The position numbers and the translations under genes were made by a program. The notes under the pieces are model-generated. The model was not told the origin of the DNA and did not search any database. It saw nothing but the letters and a program-made list of their open reading frames with translations. DNA of 39,693 bases from a virus. The stretch covers positions 1 to 39,693 of IMG/VR virus record IMGVR_UViG_3300030329_001969; one strand, given 5' to 3'. Position 1 is the stretch's first letter; every line of letters begins with the position of its first letter. Shown here piece after piece: positions 38,773 through 39,693 of the stretch.

Positions 38773-39693
38773 ATGACACTAGCGGCAACAACAACTGAAG
38801 TTTCATACACGGGCAATGGAAGTACAACTGCTTTCACTGTTACGTTTGCCTTTTTTGGTACGGGCACAAACGCAGAGCTAGAAGTAATTGAACGTACAAT
38901 AGCTACAGGCGCAGAGACTACAAAAAGTAACGGATCGCACTATACTGTAACAGGGGGGTCTGGGTCTACTGGTACTGTAACTGCGGCATCCGCACCAGCT
39001 GACACAGTACAATGGCATATTCGTAGAAAAACTACCCAGACTCAAGGCACAGACTATGTAGAAAATGACGAGTTCCCTGCAGACAGCCATGAAAACGCCC
39101 TTGACCGTTTAACTATGATCGCGCAAGAGCACGAAGCTGATTTAACAGACGCTTTTACTTTCCCCCCAAGTTATACAGGCGGGGCATCAACCACAGTGCC
39201 AGAACCTACAGCAAATAGGGTTCTGCAATGGAACTCAGATGCCGATGCGCTTGTTAACGGGTCAGAGGTTGCGTTGCCAGCTTCATTGACAGCAAGCACC
39301 TTTATTCAAGTTAATACAGGTGCCACCAACTACGATATGAAAACGGCGGCACAGGTGTTTACCGCACTGCTTGCCACAGAGGGCAACGGCATGATTGCCC
39401 ACGCTGGATCGGGTGCGGCAGAACCACGCACGATTACCGGCACTAGCAATCAGATTACGCTTGTCAACGGTGATGGCGTAAGCGGCAACCCAACAATTAG
39501 CATACCTGATGCTATTACGTTTACTGGCAAGACGATCACAGGCGGCACTTATTCCAGCATCGTTGCAACGTCAACGATGGCGGGTGACCCGTCGTCTGCT
39601 ATGCATATCGCCACGAAACAGTATGTCGATTCTGTAGCCGCTGGGCTTCGCACCAGACTTACGGTCAGGGCCGCAACAACGACGAATATTACG
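38773..39693 (+). CDS. Tail fibre protein, N-terminal part (continues at base 2)
   Basis: 307 codons up to the right edge without a stop. The opening LAATTTEVSYTGNGSTTAFTVTFAFFG, with VIERT, NGSHYTVTG and then WHIRRKTTQTQGTDYVENDEFPADSHENALDRLTMIAQE, is the T7 gp17-like N-terminal attachment domain that fixes the fibre to the tail. A Gly/Thr-rich shaft follows. The last 99 bases equal 194..292 in the same phase, so the protein is completed by the ORF at the left edge, for a total of about 586 residues. Confidence 0.85.
   Translation, partial: MTLAATTTEVSYTGNGSTTAFTVTFAFFGTGTNAELEVIERTIATGAETTKSNGSHYTVTGGSGSTGTVTAASAPADTVQWHIRRKTTQTQGTDYVENDEFPADSHENALDRLTMIAQEHEADLTDAFTFPPSYTGGASTTVPEPTANRVLQWNSDADALVNGSEVALPASLTASTFIQVNTGATNYDMKTAAQVFTALLATEGNGMIAHAGSGAAEPRTITGTSNQITLVNGDGVSGNPTISIPDAITFTGKTITGGTYSSIVATSTMAGDPSSAMHIATKQYVDSVAAGLRTRLTVRAATTTNIT
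39402..39693. repeat. Right copy of terminal redundancy (pairs with 1..292)
   Basis: Gapless match to the left edge: 99 identical bases at 39595..39693, and about 88% identity over 39402..39594. Protein differences in the variable part are only about four (L/I, L/F, V/I, G/S). Confidence 0.85.

Noticed and set aside
39402-39693. Physical direct terminal repeat as in T7
   Set aside because: The two copies differ at about 24 of the first 193 bases and both lie inside one tail-fibre reading frame; physical terminal repeats are identical and usually intergenic.

Overview
The window is the near-complete genome of a lytic, short-tailed (T7-like, podovirus-type) bacteriophage that appears to carry the 2-aminoadenine ('Z-genome') pathway. 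The last 99 bases (39595..39693) repeat 194..292 exactly, and the open tail-fibre frame leaving the right edge re-enters at the left edge in the same phase. The sequence therefore closes on itself with a unit of about 39,401 bp. I see no integrase, lysogeny repressor, tRNA, CRISPR array or insertion sequence. The host cannot be named. A GTA-type three-TM holin and LPD38-like ejection protein are common in phages of aquatic Gram-negative bacteria, but this is only suggestive.

Layout. (1) 1..7164, rightward: end of the tail fibre, a very large lectin-like adhesin, then a dense run of small membrane or secreted proteins, a holin and a GH24 endolysin. (2) 7150..20352, leftward: the replication and nucleotide-metabolism arm, transcribed from promoters near 20350, 15950 and 15330. 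In transcription order it holds a small-gene early block, an AEP primase-polymerase fused to a helicase, a MazG-like hydrolase, a putative ssDNA-binding protein, a family A DNA polymerase, a VRR-NUC nuclease, then a MazZ-like hydrolase, PurZ, an unknown 75-aa protein, DatZ, an SNF2-like helicase and a small zinc finger. (3) 20353..20933: a non-coding divergent control region with 12 copies of a TGCCACG core. (4) 20934..38729, rightward: terminase small subunit, 2OG-Fe(II) oxygenase-like protein, large terminase, GNAT, portal, Bbp19-like protein, scaffold, capsid, a probable decoration protein, terminator, tail tube A and B, three internal virion/ejection proteins. (5) 38726..39693: a promoter and the tail-fibre N-terminus.

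How it works together (inference). MazZ would supply dGMP from dGTP. PurZ, recognised by Ser in place of the PurA catalytic Asp, would join dGMP to aspartate; host PurB and kinases would complete dZTP. DatZ would remove dATP, and the phage PrimPol and DNA polymerase would build DNA with Z instead of A. No phage RNA polymerase gene is visible, so transcription should use host sigma70-type holoenzyme, consistent with several TTGACA promoters. Notable unexplained features are a four-member paralogous family of small proteins in the early arm, the repeat cluster at 20367..20635, a repeated ribosome-binding leader on early genes, an apparently leaderless terminase mRNA, and an ADP-ribosyltransferase-like fold with a Tat-like motif inside the 1683-residue ejection protein.
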